From Zeimonas sp035303885 (GTDB lineage: Bacteria; Pseudomonadota; Gammaproteobacteria; Burkholderiales; Burkholderiaceae_E): a stretch of 45,821 bases of DNA. The stretch is from positions 1 through 45,821 of the forward strand of contig DATGRE010000191.1 of assembly GCA_035303885.1 (NCBI GenBank), given 5' to 3'. Under the pieces are notes generated by a model. It saw only the letters and a program-made list of their open reading frames with translations. It was not told the DNA's origin and made no database searches. The first letter of the stretch is position 1. Every line of letters starts with the position of its first letter. The translations under genes were made by a program, and so were the position numbers. Below are positions 15,830 through 24,657 of the stretch, in pieces.

Positions 15830-16498
15830 TCAGAACCCGAGGTTCGCCAGCAGGTCGTCGACCTCGTTCTGGCTCGACACCACGTCGGCGGCACGCTTCG
15901 GATCGACGACCGGACCGGACAGGGGCTCGGAGGCAGCCTGCCCCGGCGCCTGCGCGCCGGAGGTCCCCGGCGGCGTCACCTGGACAAGCAGCCGCACCAG
16001 GCTCTCCTCCAGCTCGGTGGCCAGCGAGACGACCTTCGAGACGACCTGTCCGGTGAGGTCGTGGAAATCCTGCGCGATCATGATCTCGGTGAGATGCCGA
16101 TCGACCCGCGCGCTGGCTTCCTGCACCTCGTTGGCGAATCCGAGCACGGCGCCGCTGGCGACCGCGCGCACCGGATCGGCGAGGATGGCCTTGGAAAGCT
16201 CGCGTGCCGACCCGGCGAGGCGCTCGTGCTCGAGCTTCGCCCGGTCGACGCAGTTGAGCACCTTGTCGGCGGCCTCGCCGGTCTTGCGGGAGATGTAGTC
16301 GAGACGGCTGCGCGCGTCCGGCAGCCCGTTGGCCGCCTGCTGCAGCCGGGAGATCAGGCCGAGCTCGCCCAGCGCGTCGTGCAGCTCGCGCGTGAGCCGG
16401 CCGAGCTGGTCGAACACGTGCGAGGTGATCTCGGCGACGATCCGCGGCTCCACCTGCGCGCCCTCGCCCTCGAGGCGCTCCATCGATCGCGTCCCCAT
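15830..16498 (-). CDS. cheZ: CheY-P phosphatase CheZ
   Basis: CheZ dephosphorylates CheY-P. The 222-residue product has the long four-helix bundle. The catalytic segment AQDFHDLTGQ contains D147 and Q151, which match Asp143 and Gln147 of the E. coli enzyme. The C-terminal CheY-binding peptide is also present (QNEVDDLLANLGF, against the E. coli ending QVDDLLDSLGF). The start could instead be the ATG at 16483, which has a better-placed GGGGACG site. It follows cheY by 5 bases. Confidence 0.95.
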   Translation of the reverse strand: MGTRSMERLEGEGAQVEPRIVAEITSHVFDQLGRLTRELHDALGELGLISRLQQAANGLPDARSRLDYISRKTGEAADKVLNCVDRAKLEHERLAGSARELSKAILADPVRAVASGAVLGFANEVQEASARVDRHLTEIMIAQDFHDLTGQVVSKVVSLATELEESLVRLLVQVTPPGTSGAQAPGQAASEPLSGPVVDPKRAADVVSSQNEVDDLLANLGF

Positions 16499-16503
16499 CC
16501 GGT

Positions 16504-16896
16504 TCACGCGCCCGCGCGCCGCTGCATGATCTTGTCGACCTTCTCTTCCAGAGTCGCCTTGGTGAAGGGCTTGACGATGTAGCCGGCCGCGCCGTTCTGC
16601 GCCGCCTGCACGATGTCCTCCTTGCGGGCCTCCGCCGTCACCATCAGCACCGGCAGGTGCTTGAGCTCGTCGTCGGCCTTGATCGCCTTCAGCAGCTCGA
16701 AGCCGTTCATGTTCGGCATGTTGATGTCGGAGACGACGAAATCGAAGGGCTGCGTGCGAAGCTTGACGATCGCGGCCGCGCCGTCCTCGGCCTCGTCGGC
16801 ATTCGTGTAGCCCATCTCCTTCAGCAGGCTGCGCACGATCCGGCGCATCGTGGAGAAGTCGTCGACGATCAGGAATCTCAGATCGGTTCTGGACAT
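16504..16896 (-). CDS. cheY: Chemotaxis response regulator CheY
   Basis: This is a single receiver domain of 130 residues with CheY numbering nearly identical to E. coli. It has acidic D12 and D13, phosphoacceptor D57 (VVSDINMPNMNG), T87, Y106 and K109. It is expected to bind FliM when phosphorylated by CheA. The neighbour cheZ encodes its phosphatase. It lies 12 bases after the receptor gene. Confidence 0.96.
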   Translation of the reverse strand: MSRTDLRFLIVDDFSTMRRIVRSLLKEMGYTNADEAEDGAAAIVKLRTQPFDFVVSDINMPNMNGFELLKAIKADDELKHLPVLMVTAEARKEDIVQAAQNGAAGYIVKPFTKATLEEKVDKIMQRRAGA

Positions 16897-16908
16897 CGCC
16901 TTCCTCGC

Positions 16909-19080
16909 TCAGGCACTGAGCGCGTGAGGCGGCTCCTCGCTCGCCGCCGCCTTCTCGCGCTGCACGCTCTCGGCCGATTCGCCGGCACGTCTCGGGATCC
17001 GGGTGACGTTGGTCGCGCGGTTCGGACCGCGCCGCTCGACGCCGATCGCCAGCGGGTCGGGCTGCTCGGCGGACGGGGCGGTCCACGCCGCTTCGGATCC
17101 GTCGTGCGCGCGCGTCTCGCCGCCCAGCCGGAACGCGGCCACCGCCTGCACCAGCTCCCGGGCCTGCGTCTCGAGGCTGGCCGCCGCGGCGGCACTCTCC
17201 TCCACGAGCGCCGCGTTGTGCTGGGTCGCCTGGTCCATCTGCGAGACGGCCTCGCCGACCTGGGCGACACCGGCGCTCTGCTCGGCGCTGGCGCTGCTGA
17301 TCTCCCCCATCAGGTCGGTGACGCGACGGATCGACGCGACGACGTCCTGCATCGTCGCCCCGGCGCGGTCGACCAGCTTCGTGCCCCGCTCGACCCGCTC
17401 GACACTGGCGCCGATCAGCGCCTTGATCTCGCGTGCCGCCTCGGCCGAGCGTTGCGCGAGACTGCGCACCTCGCCGGCGACGACCGCGAAGCCGCGGCCC
17501 TGCTCCCCGGCGCGGGCCGCTTCGACCGCGGCGTTCAACGCGAGGATGTTCGTCTGGAACGCGATGCCGTCGATCACGTTGATGATGTCGGCGATGCGGC
17601 GCGAGCTCTCGTTGATCTCCTTCATCGTGTCGACAACCTCGCCGACGACCTGTCCGCCCGAGACCGCCACTTCGCTCGCCCCGCGCGCGAGCTCGTCGGC
17701 ACGATGCGCGTTGTCCGCGTTCTGTCGGACGGTGGCGCTCAGCTCCTCCATCGACGCCGCCGTCTCCTCCAGCGTGCTCGCCTGCTCCTCGGTGCGCGAC
17801 GAGAGATCCGAGTTGCCCTGCGCGATCTGCGCGCTCGCCGCGGCCACGCCCTCCGCGTGTCGGCGAACGTCGCCCACGACGTCGGCGATGCGCTCCTTCA
17901 TCTCGACGAGCGCCTGCACCAGCTGTCCGACCTCGTTGCTGCCGCGCGGATGGAGCGTCACGCCGAGGTCGCCGTCGGCGATCGCGCGTGCCATCGACAC
18001 GGCCTCGGCCATTGGCATGGTGAGGCTGCGCACGAAGACGACCATCAGCACGAACGAGATCGCGAAGATCGCCAGCAGCACGCCGACGACGGCGAATGCG
18101 GTCCGCCGCAGCTCGGCGACGCGGGCGTCGAACAGCCCGGAGAGACTGCTCATCGCCGCCTGCGAGAATGCATACATGCTGTCGATCGCCGTGGTCACGC
18201 CGTCGTAGTACTCGTTGCTGGCCAGGTCGAGCTGCTGCGCCGTGATCAGCCTCTGATCGATGACGCCGAGCGTGTCCCCGATCCGCGACTTCATCGCCGC
18301 GACGGCACCGTCGAGCTGCGCCTTCAGTCCGGCGTCGGCCGCATAGGCCGACGCGAGGCTGCGGTCGACTTCGGCCAGCCGCTCGTTCAGCCGGTCCCTC
18401 ATCGTCGTGAGCGCCGCCCGCCCGCCGTACGACAGGTTCTTCTCGACCAGTGCGGCGGTTCCGAACGCGCGCATGCGCCCGAGCAGCTCGGCCGCGCGCG
18501 GCATCTGCAGGAACGAGGCGTCCACCAGCGCGTTGCTGTCGCGCTCCGACGCGAGCGTGAGGCCGAACTCCTCGACCAGCGCCTCGGACAGCGCGAGCAT
18601 CGTGCCGATCCACTCGGTGTGCAGGTCGGTGCTGCGCTCGGCCGATCGCAGCTCGTTGGAGGCAAGCGCCTTGTCCAGCGAAGCCCAGCGCTCGCGCGCC
18701 TGCCGCCATCCCTCGACGAAGGCCATCGATGGCGGCACCTCGGCCAGGCGCGCTTCGAAGGCCTCGATCGCCTGCACCAGCGCGGCGCGCGCCTCGGGCT
18801 GCTGCGCGGAGAGCGTCTCGTTGTCGTCCTGCCATAGGGCCGACAGTGACGATGCCATGCCCAGCGCCGCCGCGACGACGTCGCGATGGTTCTGTGCGCG
18901 CTGGATCACGCCCTGCAGGGCGACCGCCGTGGCCGCACCCTCGACCCGCCGCTCGGCGGTACGCGTCTCCTCGGCGATCCGCATGAGGTACAGCGACGTG
19001 GGCAACGCGACCATCAGCACCGCCAGCACGCCCAGCACGAAGAACTTCTGCGACAGCCGGATTCGATGGAGCCAGGACAT
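16909..19080 (-). CDS. Methyl-accepting chemotaxis protein with large periplasmic domain
   Basis: The 723-residue receptor has one membrane segment at about 13-33, a periplasmic helical sensor region (about 34-325), a second segment at about 327-350, HAMP, and a cytoplasmic signalling domain. The hairpin tip is intact at about 505-545 (IAFQTNILALNAAVEAARAGEQG, then GFAVVAGEVRSLAQRS). The periplasmic part is nearly 300 residues, larger than the 160 or so of Tsr/Tar. No C-terminal NWETF-like CheR/CheB tether is present. It is the only receptor gene in the window and sits between cheW and cheY. The ligand is unknown. Confidence 0.95.
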   Translation of the reverse strand: MSWLHRIRLSQKFFVLGVLAVLMVALPTSLYLMRIAEETRTAERRVEGAATAVALQGVIQRAQNHRDVVAAALGMASSLSALWQDDNETLSAQQPEARAALVQAIEAFEARLAEVPPSMAFVEGWRQARERWASLDKALASNELRSAERSTDLHTEWIGTMLALSEALVEEFGLTLASERDSNALVDASFLQMPRAAELLGRMRAFGTAALVEKNLSYGGRAALTTMRDRLNERLAEVDRSLASAYAADAGLKAQLDGAVAAMKSRIGDTLGVIDQRLITAQQLDLASNEYYDGVTTAIDSMYAFSQAAMSSLSGLFDARVAELRRTAFAVVGVLLAIFAISFVLMVVFVRSLTMPMAEAVSMARAIADGDLGVTLHPRGSNEVGQLVQALVEMKERIADVVGDVRRHAEGVAAASAQIAQGNSDLSSRTEEQASTLEETAASMEELSATVRQNADNAHRADELARGASEVAVSGGQVVGEVVDTMKEINESSRRIADIINVIDGIAFQTNILALNAAVEAARAGEQGRGFAVVAGEVRSLAQRSAEAAREIKALIGASVERVERGTKLVDRAGATMQDVVASIRRVTDLMGEISSASAEQSAGVAQVGEAVSQMDQATQHNAALVEESAAAAASLETQARELVQAVAAFRLGGETRAHDGSEAAWTAPSAEQPDPLAIGVERRGPNRATNVTRIPRRAGESAESVQREKAAASEEPPHALSA

Positions 19081-19109
19081 GATCTACCCCGTTTCGGAGG
19101 GTGGCGCGC

Positions 19110-19637
19110 CTACTGCGCGGCCGATTCGACGAGCCCCATGTCGGCACTGTTCATCAGCTTCTCGATGTCGAGCAGGATGAGCATGCGGTCGTCGACCGCG
19201 CCGATCGCGAGCAGGTGATCGGCGTCGATGGTGGAGGCGAATTCCGGCACCGGGCGCAACTGCTCGGGGCCGAGCGTGATCACGTCGGAGACCGAGTCGA
19301 CGACCATCCCGACGATGCGCGAGCCGATGTTCAGCACGATGACGACGGTGAAGTGGTCGTAGCGCGCCTCCTCGAGGCGGAACTTCAGCCGCATGTCGAC
19401 GATCGGGACGATCACGCCGCGCAGGTTGACGACGCCCTTGATGAAGTCCGGCACGTTCGCCAGCCGCGTGGGCTCCTCGTACGAGCGGATCTCCTGCACG
19501 CGCAGGATGTCGATGCCGTACTCCTCGTTGCCGAGCTTGAACGCGAGGAACTCGCGTACGCGGCTGGCTTCTCCGGGCGCTACGGCGCCCGGCTGCGGAA
19601 CGTTCGAAACCGCATGGATCGCTGGATTTGCGCTCAT
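19110..19637 (-). CDS. cheW: Chemotaxis coupling protein CheW
   Basis: CheW links CheA to receptors. The 175-residue product has a CheW domain (about 28-165) with EFLAFKLGNEEYGIDILRVQEI, NVPDFIKGVVNLRGVIVPIVDMR and VVDSVSDVI. A short Pro/Ala-rich N-terminal tail precedes it. The start is supported by GAGGAAG just upstream. A 141-base gap separates it from cheA and 29 bases from the receptor gene. Confidence 0.96.
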   Translation of the reverse strand: MSANPAIHAVSNVPQPGAVAPGEASRVREFLAFKLGNEEYGIDILRVQEIRSYEEPTRLANVPDFIKGVVNLRGVIVPIVDMRLKFRLEEARYDHFTVVIVLNIGSRIVGMVVDSVSDVITLGPEQLRPVPEFASTIDADHLLAIGAVDDRMLILLDIEKLMNSADMGLVESAAQ

Positions 19638-19778
19638 CTCAGTCTTCCTCGAGTCGATCTGCGAAGGCGGCCACGCGACTCGCGGCCGATGAAGGAACGA
19701 TCTTGGTCCGGGCGAGCCGAGGCCCGTACGCGAAAAGCAGGGCCTGCGCGGCGCTTATCGCAGGCGTCCGTGGTGTGG

Positions 19779-22007
19779 TCAGTGCACCCATTGCGGTCCG
19801 TTGCGCGCCTCGGTCGCGCGGCGCGCCAGCGAGGCGACGTCCAGGATCAGCGCGACGCGTCCGTCGCCGAGAATGGTCGCGCCCGAGATGCCGTCGACGC
19901 GCCGGTAGTTCGCCTCGAGGTTCTTGACGACGACCTGCTGCTGGCCGACGAGCGCGTCGACGACCAGGGCGGCACGCCGGCCCTCGCTCTCGACGACGAC
20001 CATGATCGGCATCTCGACCGGCCGGCCGTCGGACGGCACCGCGAAGACCTGCTTGAGGTCGACGACCGGCAGGTATTCGTCGCGCACCTGCACGACCTGT
20101 CCGCCGCCGCCGATCGTACGGATCGTCGCATCGCGCAACTGGAACGATTCGACGACCGAGGCGAGCGGGATGATGTAGCAGTCGCGGCCGACCGCTACGC
20201 TCATCCCGTCCATGATCGCGAGCGTGAGCGGCAGGCGCACCTTCACGCTCGTCCCGCGCCCTTCGCAGGAATCGATCTCGACCGTGCCGCCGAGCGCGAC
20301 GATGTTCTTCTTCACGACATCCATGCCGACGCCGCGCCCGGAAATGTCGGTGACCTCGCTCGCCGTCGAGAAGCCCGGCGCGAAGACCAGGTTCCACACC
20401 TCGGCGTCCGACATCGTGTCCGGCGCGTCGAGTCCGCGTTCGCGCGCCTTGGCGAGCAGGCGCGAGCGCGACAGCCCACGACCGTCGTCGCACACCTCGA
20501 TGACGATCGAGCCGCCCTGGTGCGAGGCGGACAGCGAGATCGTCCCCGTCTCCGCCTTGCCGTTGGCCACGCGTTCGTGCGGCAGCTCGATGCCGTGATC
20601 GCAGCTGTTGCGTACGAGGTGCGTGAGCGGGTCGATGATCTTCTCGATCACGCCCTTGTCGAGCTCGGTCGCCTCGCCGCGCGTGACGAAATCGACCTTC
20701 TTGCCCAGCCGGTTCGCGAGATCGCGCAGCATGCGCGGAAAGCGGTTGAAGACGACCGACATCGGAATCATCCGAATCGACATCACCGATTCCTGCAGGT
20801 TGCGCGTATTGCGCTCCAGATCGGCGAGTCCGGCCGCCATCTGCTCCTGCGCCACCCCGTCCAGCCGCAGCGCATTCTGCGCGAGCATCGCCTGCGTGAT
20901 CACGAGCTCGCCGACGAGGTTGATCAGCTGGTCGACCTTGTCCACCGAGACGCGCAGCGTCGAGGTCTCGGCGACGGCCGCGCGCGACGACGCGGTCGGG
21001 GCACGGCGGTCGACCGTCATCGCGGCGGCGGGCTCGATCGCCGCCGGCGCGGCTTCCATTACGTGCGGATCGACGGACGATTCGGCGACGGGGTCCTCGG
21101 CGGGCGGCTGCGCATCCGGCGAGGTTTCCGCCGGTGCGCCGGGGGCGCCTTCGTGAAAGCCGTAGCCGTCGGAGATCGGCTGCAGCCGCACGCATTCCCG
21201 GTCGACGTGGAAAGTGAACAGGTCGATCAGCTCGTCGTCGGAGCTCGTCGTGCAGACGCGGAAGCGCCGCATGCCGTCGGCCGCCTGCCCCGCGTCGAGG
21301 CGCTCGATCGTCCCCAGGCCCTCGATCTCGCCGAAGAGCTCGAAGAGCTGGTCGGCCTGCTCGGGCCGTTCCAGCGGTCCGACGACGAGCTCGAGCACCC
21401 GTGGTGCGACGTTCGCCGGCGCCGGTTCGGACGGCTCGGCGGCCTGATCCGCGTCTGCCGCCGAAGCCGGCTGCTCCGGGGCTTCGCCACCGTCACCGGC
21501 ACCCGGCGCGTCCACGCTCGCTTCGGCAGGCGGATGCGGCTCGTTCGAGGGCCCGGCGGACGGCACCGGACCGACCGCACCCGCTTCGCCTTCGGCGAGC
21601 GCACGCAGGCGCGCGCGCAGCGGGCGATCGTCGATGCCCGCCGCTTCCAGGCCGGAACGATATCGATCGAGATGGGCACGCATCGCGTCGCCCGACTGCA
21701 GCAGCACGTCGACCATCTCGACGTTGGGCGCGAGCTCGCGCCGGCGCAGACGATCGAGCAGCGTCTCCATGTCGTGCGTGAGCTCGGCGAGATCGGTGAA
21801 GCCGAAGGTGGCGGCGCCGCCCTTCACCGAATGCGCACAGCGGAAGATCGCGTTCAGCGTCTCGTCGTCCGCCGCCTCGAGATCGATGTCGAGCAGCAGC
21901 TGCTCCATGCGCTCGAGGTTCTCGGCGGCCTCCTCGAAGAAGACCTGGAAGAACTGGCTGAGATCGAAGGAGCCGCCGGTTCCCGACGCGGAAGTCGTCT
22001 CGCTCAT
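19779..22007 (-). CDS. cheA: Chemotaxis histidine kinase CheA
   Basis: The 742-residue kinase has the full domain order. The P1 Hpt domain has phosphoacceptor His59 in AHSVKGGAATF. A variable acidic region includes a P2-like segment, and the P3 dimerisation helices contain STLRVSVDKVDQLINLVGELVITQAML. The P4 ATPase has NSCDHGIELPHER and GRGVGMDVVKKNI, and the P5 CheW-like domain follows. The start is the ATG overlapping the upstream receiver stop codon (ATGA). It phosphorylates CheY and CheB. Confidence 0.96.
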   Translation of the reverse strand: MSETTSASGTGGSFDLSQFFQVFFEEAAENLERMEQLLLDIDLEAADDETLNAIFRCAHSVKGGAATFGFTDLAELTHDMETLLDRLRRRELAPNVEMVDVLLQSGDAMRAHLDRYRSGLEAAGIDDRPLRARLRALAEGEAGAVGPVPSAGPSNEPHPPAEASVDAPGAGDGGEAPEQPASAADADQAAEPSEPAPANVAPRVLELVVGPLERPEQADQLFELFGEIEGLGTIERLDAGQAADGMRRFRVCTTSSDDELIDLFTFHVDRECVRLQPISDGYGFHEGAPGAPAETSPDAQPPAEDPVAESSVDPHVMEAAPAAIEPAAAMTVDRRAPTASSRAAVAETSTLRVSVDKVDQLINLVGELVITQAMLAQNALRLDGVAQEQMAAGLADLERNTRNLQESVMSIRMIPMSVVFNRFPRMLRDLANRLGKKVDFVTRGEATELDKGVIEKIIDPLTHLVRNSCDHGIELPHERVANGKAETGTISLSASHQGGSIVIEVCDDGRGLSRSRLLAKARERGLDAPDTMSDAEVWNLVFAPGFSTASEVTDISGRGVGMDVVKKNIVALGGTVEIDSCEGRGTSVKVRLPLTLAIMDGMSVAVGRDCYIIPLASVVESFQLRDATIRTIGGGGQVVQVRDEYLPVVDLKQVFAVPSDGRPVEMPIMVVVESEGRRAALVVDALVGQQQVVVKNLEANYRRVDGISGATILGDGRVALILDVASLARRATEARNGPQWVH

Positions 22008-22384
22008 TGCCGCCTCCCCGCCTCCGGCATGACCTTGCGGATCACCTCGATCAGCTTCGCCGGGTCGAAGGGCTTGACCATCCAGCCGGTCGCCCCGGCC
22101 TCGCGTCCGGCACGCTTCATCTCGTCGCCCGATTCGGTGGTGAGGATGAGGATCGGCGTGGCGCGGTACTGCGGCAGCTCGCGCAGCTTGCGCGTCAGTC
22201 CGATGCCGTCCAGGCGCGGCATGTTCTGGTCGGTGAGCACCAGGTCGAAGCTGCGCGTGCTGGACTTGTCCCATGCGTCCTGCCCGTCGACGGCGACGAC
22301 GACGTCGTAGCCCGCGCCGCGCAGCGTGAACGAGACCATCTGCCGCATCGAGACCGAATCGTCCACCGCCAGAATCGTTTGCAT
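22004..22384 (-). CDS. Second CheY-like single-domain response regulator
   Basis: A 126-residue receiver domain with D52 as likely phosphoacceptor (LVLTDQNMPRLDG), T82/T83, and K104 (GWMVKPFDP). Trp occupies the Tyr106 position, unlike the CheY at 16504-16896. It starts after a GGGGGAAAAG site at 22384 and overlaps the cheA start by 4 bases. Such proteins next to cheA are common in betaproteobacteria. It could compete for CheA phosphoryl groups or control another output. Confidence 0.93.
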   Translation of the reverse strand: MQTILAVDDSVSMRQMVSFTLRGAGYDVVVAVDGQDAWDKSSTRSFDLVLTDQNMPRLDGIGLTRKLRELPQYRATPILILTTESGDEMKRAGREAGATGWMVKPFDPAKLIEVIRKVMPEAGRRQ

Positions 22385-22409
22385 GCTCTTTTCCCCCGAA
22401 TCGCCGCAG

Positions 22410-22796
22410 TCAGCCGAACAGCTCGACCGACCCGGCATCCATCTCCGCGCACGTCACCGGATTCGCGCGCACGGGTGCCGGCTCGACGGCGGCCTCGCCC
22501 TCGTCGTCGGCGCCGAACGCGTCCTGTGCGAGCCGATCGGCGCAGTACTGCAAGCGCTTCCGGGTGTGCGCGATCAGCTGCACGCCGAGATCGTGGAACT
22601 GCATCGAGGTGACGGCCGTGCGCGCGTCGCCGCTCGTCGGCGACTGTTCCAGCGGCAGGATCGCCAGCAGCGACCCGAACGCGTCGTCGAGCAGATCGCG
22701 CAGTCGATCGAGGTCGTTGCACGCGGCAACCAGCCCCTCCTGTATATCGGCCACCAGGGCGAGCGGCAGCGCGCCGTTCGTCGGTTCGTCGTGCAT
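22410..22796 (-). CDS. Small CheZ-like chemotaxis protein of unknown function
   Basis: I do not recognise a named family. The 128-residue product is mostly helical. It contains the segment MQFHDLGVQLIAHTRKRL, in which D69 and Q73 have the same spacing and flanking residues as the CheZ catalytic pair (FHDLTGQ at 145-151 of the CheZ encoded here). The last residues are GSVELFG, and the string GSVELF also occurs in the CheD tail (residues 222-227). It lies 25 bases upstream of the second cheY and 8 bases after cheB. I infer a role in dephosphorylating or binding a CheY; this is unproved. Confidence 0.75.
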   Translation of the reverse strand: MHDEPTNGALPLALVADIQEGLVAACNDLDRLRDLLDDAFGSLLAILPLEQSPTSGDARTAVTSMQFHDLGVQLIAHTRKRLQYCADRLAQDAFGADDEGEAAVEPAPVRANPVTCAEMDAGSVELFG

Positions 22797-22804
22797 CTGC
22801 GGTC

Positions 22805-23950
22805 TCACCCCACGTCCATGGGCACCGGCACGCCGGCGCGCCCGCTGCGAATGCGTTCGACGAGGCGCGGCCCGATCGCCGACAGCGCAAGCACCTCGTG
22901 CGCGGCGCCGTGCGCGATCGCCTCGCGCGGCATCCCGAAGATCACGCAGCTCTTTTCGTCCTGCGCGAGATTCCAGCTTCCGGCGTCGCGCATCTCGCGC
23001 ATCGCCTTCGCCCCGTCGGCCCCCATGCCGGTCAGCATCACGCCGATCGCGTTGGGCCCGACGACGCGCGCGGCGGAGCGGAACAGCACCTCGACCGAAG
23101 GGCGATGACGGTTCACCGGCTCGCTCTCGTCGACGCGCGCGACGTAGTTCGCGCCGCTGCGCTCCACGGAGAGATGCAGCCCGCCCGGGGCGATGTACGC
23201 GTGCCCCGGCAGGATCCGCTCGCCGTTCACCGCCTCCTTCACGGCGATGCGGCACAGCGAATCGAGGCGCGCGGCGTAGCTCCGGGTGAAGCCCGCCGGC
23301 ATGTGCTGCGTGACGAGCACCGCCGGGAAATCGGCGGGCAGGTGCGCCAGCACTTCGCGCGTCGCTTCGGTGCCGCCGGTGGAGGCACCGATGAAGACGA
23401 GCTTCTCCGTCGTCAGCCATCGGCGCACGCCACCGCCCTGCGCCGGCACCGCGCCGCCCGCCGCTACGGCCTCGCGCGGCGCGGGCGCGCCGCCCGCGGC
23501 CGGGGCAGCCGTCGTCCTTCGCGGCGCACGCAAGCGCGCGTGCGACGCGATCCGGATCTTCTCGACGATCTCGTCGGCGAGCGCCTCCAGGCCGCCGGCG
23601 ACGCCGATGCGCGGCTTCGCCACGAAATCGACCGCGCCCAGCTCGAGCGCCTGCAAGGTCACGTCGGCACCACGCTCGGTGAGCGTCGAGACCATCACCA
23701 CCGGCATCGGCCGCAGCCGCATCAGGCGGCCGAGGAAATCGAGCCCGTCCATGCGCGGCATCTCGACGTCCAGCGTGAGCACGTCGGGGTCGAGCTTGCG
23801 GATCATCTCGCGCGCGATCAGCGGGTCGCCGGCCGCGCCGACGCACTCGAGATCGGGCTGGCGGTCGATGATCTGCGTGAGCAGGCTGCGCACGAGCGCG
23901 GAATCGTCGACGACGAGCACGCGGATCCTGCGGCCGCCGGCGGCGGTCAT
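22805..23950 (-). CDS. cheB: Chemotaxis glutamate methylesterase/deamidase CheB
   Basis: CheB removes methyl groups from receptor glutamates when phosphorylated. The 381-residue product has a receiver domain (D61 in LTLDVEMPRMDG), an Ala/Pro-rich linker, and the methylesterase domain. The latter's catalytic triad lies in FIGASTGGTEA (Ser), VTQHMPAGF (His) and MLTGMGADGA (Asp). It starts at an ATG overlapping the cheD stop by 4 bases. Confidence 0.96.
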   Translation of the reverse strand: MTAAGGRRIRVLVVDDSALVRSLLTQIIDRQPDLECVGAAGDPLIAREMIRKLDPDVLTLDVEMPRMDGLDFLGRLMRLRPMPVVMVSTLTERGADVTLQALELGAVDFVAKPRIGVAGGLEALADEIVEKIRIASHARLRAPRRTTAAPAAGGAPAPREAVAAGGAVPAQGGGVRRWLTTEKLVFIGASTGGTEATREVLAHLPADFPAVLVTQHMPAGFTRSYAARLDSLCRIAVKEAVNGERILPGHAYIAPGGLHLSVERSGANYVARVDESEPVNRHRPSVEVLFRSAARVVGPNAIGVMLTGMGADGAKAMREMRDAGSWNLAQDEKSCVIFGMPREAIAHGAAHEVLALSAIGPRLVERIRSGRAGVPVPMDVG

Positions 23951-24657
23951 GCGCGTCTCCCCTGGCGCACGTCGACGAAGAGCTCGACGCTTCCGCCTTC
24001 GCTGGCCGTCGGCCGCGCCCGCTGCGCCGCCGTGCGCTCCTGCTGCAGCAACACCGACGGATCGCTGGGACGCAGCCGCTTGACCACCACGCGACCGCTC
24101 GCCGGCATGAAGCACACCTTGCGCGGATGCACGTCCAGCACGTCGCGGCTCACCACCGGAATGCGCTCGGTCTGCAGGTAGTCGAGCACGAAGCGCGTGT
24201 TGCGCTCGCCGACGTTGATCGTGTCCATCCCGGCGATCACCTGCGCGCCGCCGAACACCTTCGCCTCCAGCGCTGAGCGCGAAGCGCCCCGGCGCAGCAT
24301 CTCGTTGATCAGCAGCTCCATCGCGAAGGAGCCGTAGCGTCCGTCGCCGGCAGCGCCCTCGGGGAGCATGAAGTGGTTGAGCCCCCCGATGCGCCGCTCG
24401 CGGTCCCACAGGCAGGCAGCGATGCACGAGCCGAGCGTCGTCATGATCAGCAGATCGTCGTCGTGCACGAAGTACTCGCCCGGGAGCACCTTGACCGCAT
24501 CGCTGCCGAACTGGGTGTCGTACCAGAAGAACGACGCCTCGCCGGGCCGGCGCGGCGCGGCGCGCAGCTGCGCGAGACGCGAGACGCGCGATGGGTTCGA
24601 AGCCGACGGGTGCGCGCCGCGGCTCGGCTCGATCGCTGTGCGGACCTGCGCCGTCAT
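23947..24657 (-). CDS. cheD: Receptor glutamine deamidase CheD
   Basis: CheD deamidates receptor glutamines to glutamates. The 236-residue product has the catalytic Cys78 in GSCIAACLWD and His95 in GGLNHFMLP, with the VFGGAQVI segment further on. Beyond the domain is a C-terminal tail (about 200-236) ending GGSVELFVDVRQGRRA. Part of this tail, GSVELF, recurs in the small unknown at 22410-22796. It overlaps cheR and cheB by 4 bases each. Confidence 0.95.
   Translation of the reverse strand: MTAQVRTAIEPSRGAHPSASNPSRVSRLAQLRAAPRRPGEASFFWYDTQFGSDAVKVLPGEYFVHDDDLLIMTTLGSCIAACLWDRERRIGGLNHFMLPEGAAGDGRYGSFAMELLINEMLRRGASRSALEAKVFGGAQVIAGMDTINVGERNTRFVLDYLQTERIPVVSRDVLDVHPRKVCFMPASGRVVVKRLRPSDPSVLLQQERTAAQRARPTASEGGSVELFVDVRQGRRA

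Noticed and set aside
16909..19080. A CheR/CheB-tethering pentapeptide at the receptor C-terminus.
   Set aside because: The protein ends EEPPHALSA, with no NWETF-like motif.
15830..19147. A minus-strand open frame of over 1100 codons upstream of and including cheZ.
   Set aside because: It is the cheZ frame extended through out-of-frame readings of cheY and the receptor gene. CheZ has its own start and family length.
19730..19766. An intrinsic terminator between cheA and cheW on the minus strand.
   Set aside because: The hairpin has a long 10-base loop, and the TTTT lies five bases beyond the stem, so termination would be weak. CheW is expected to be cotranscribed.
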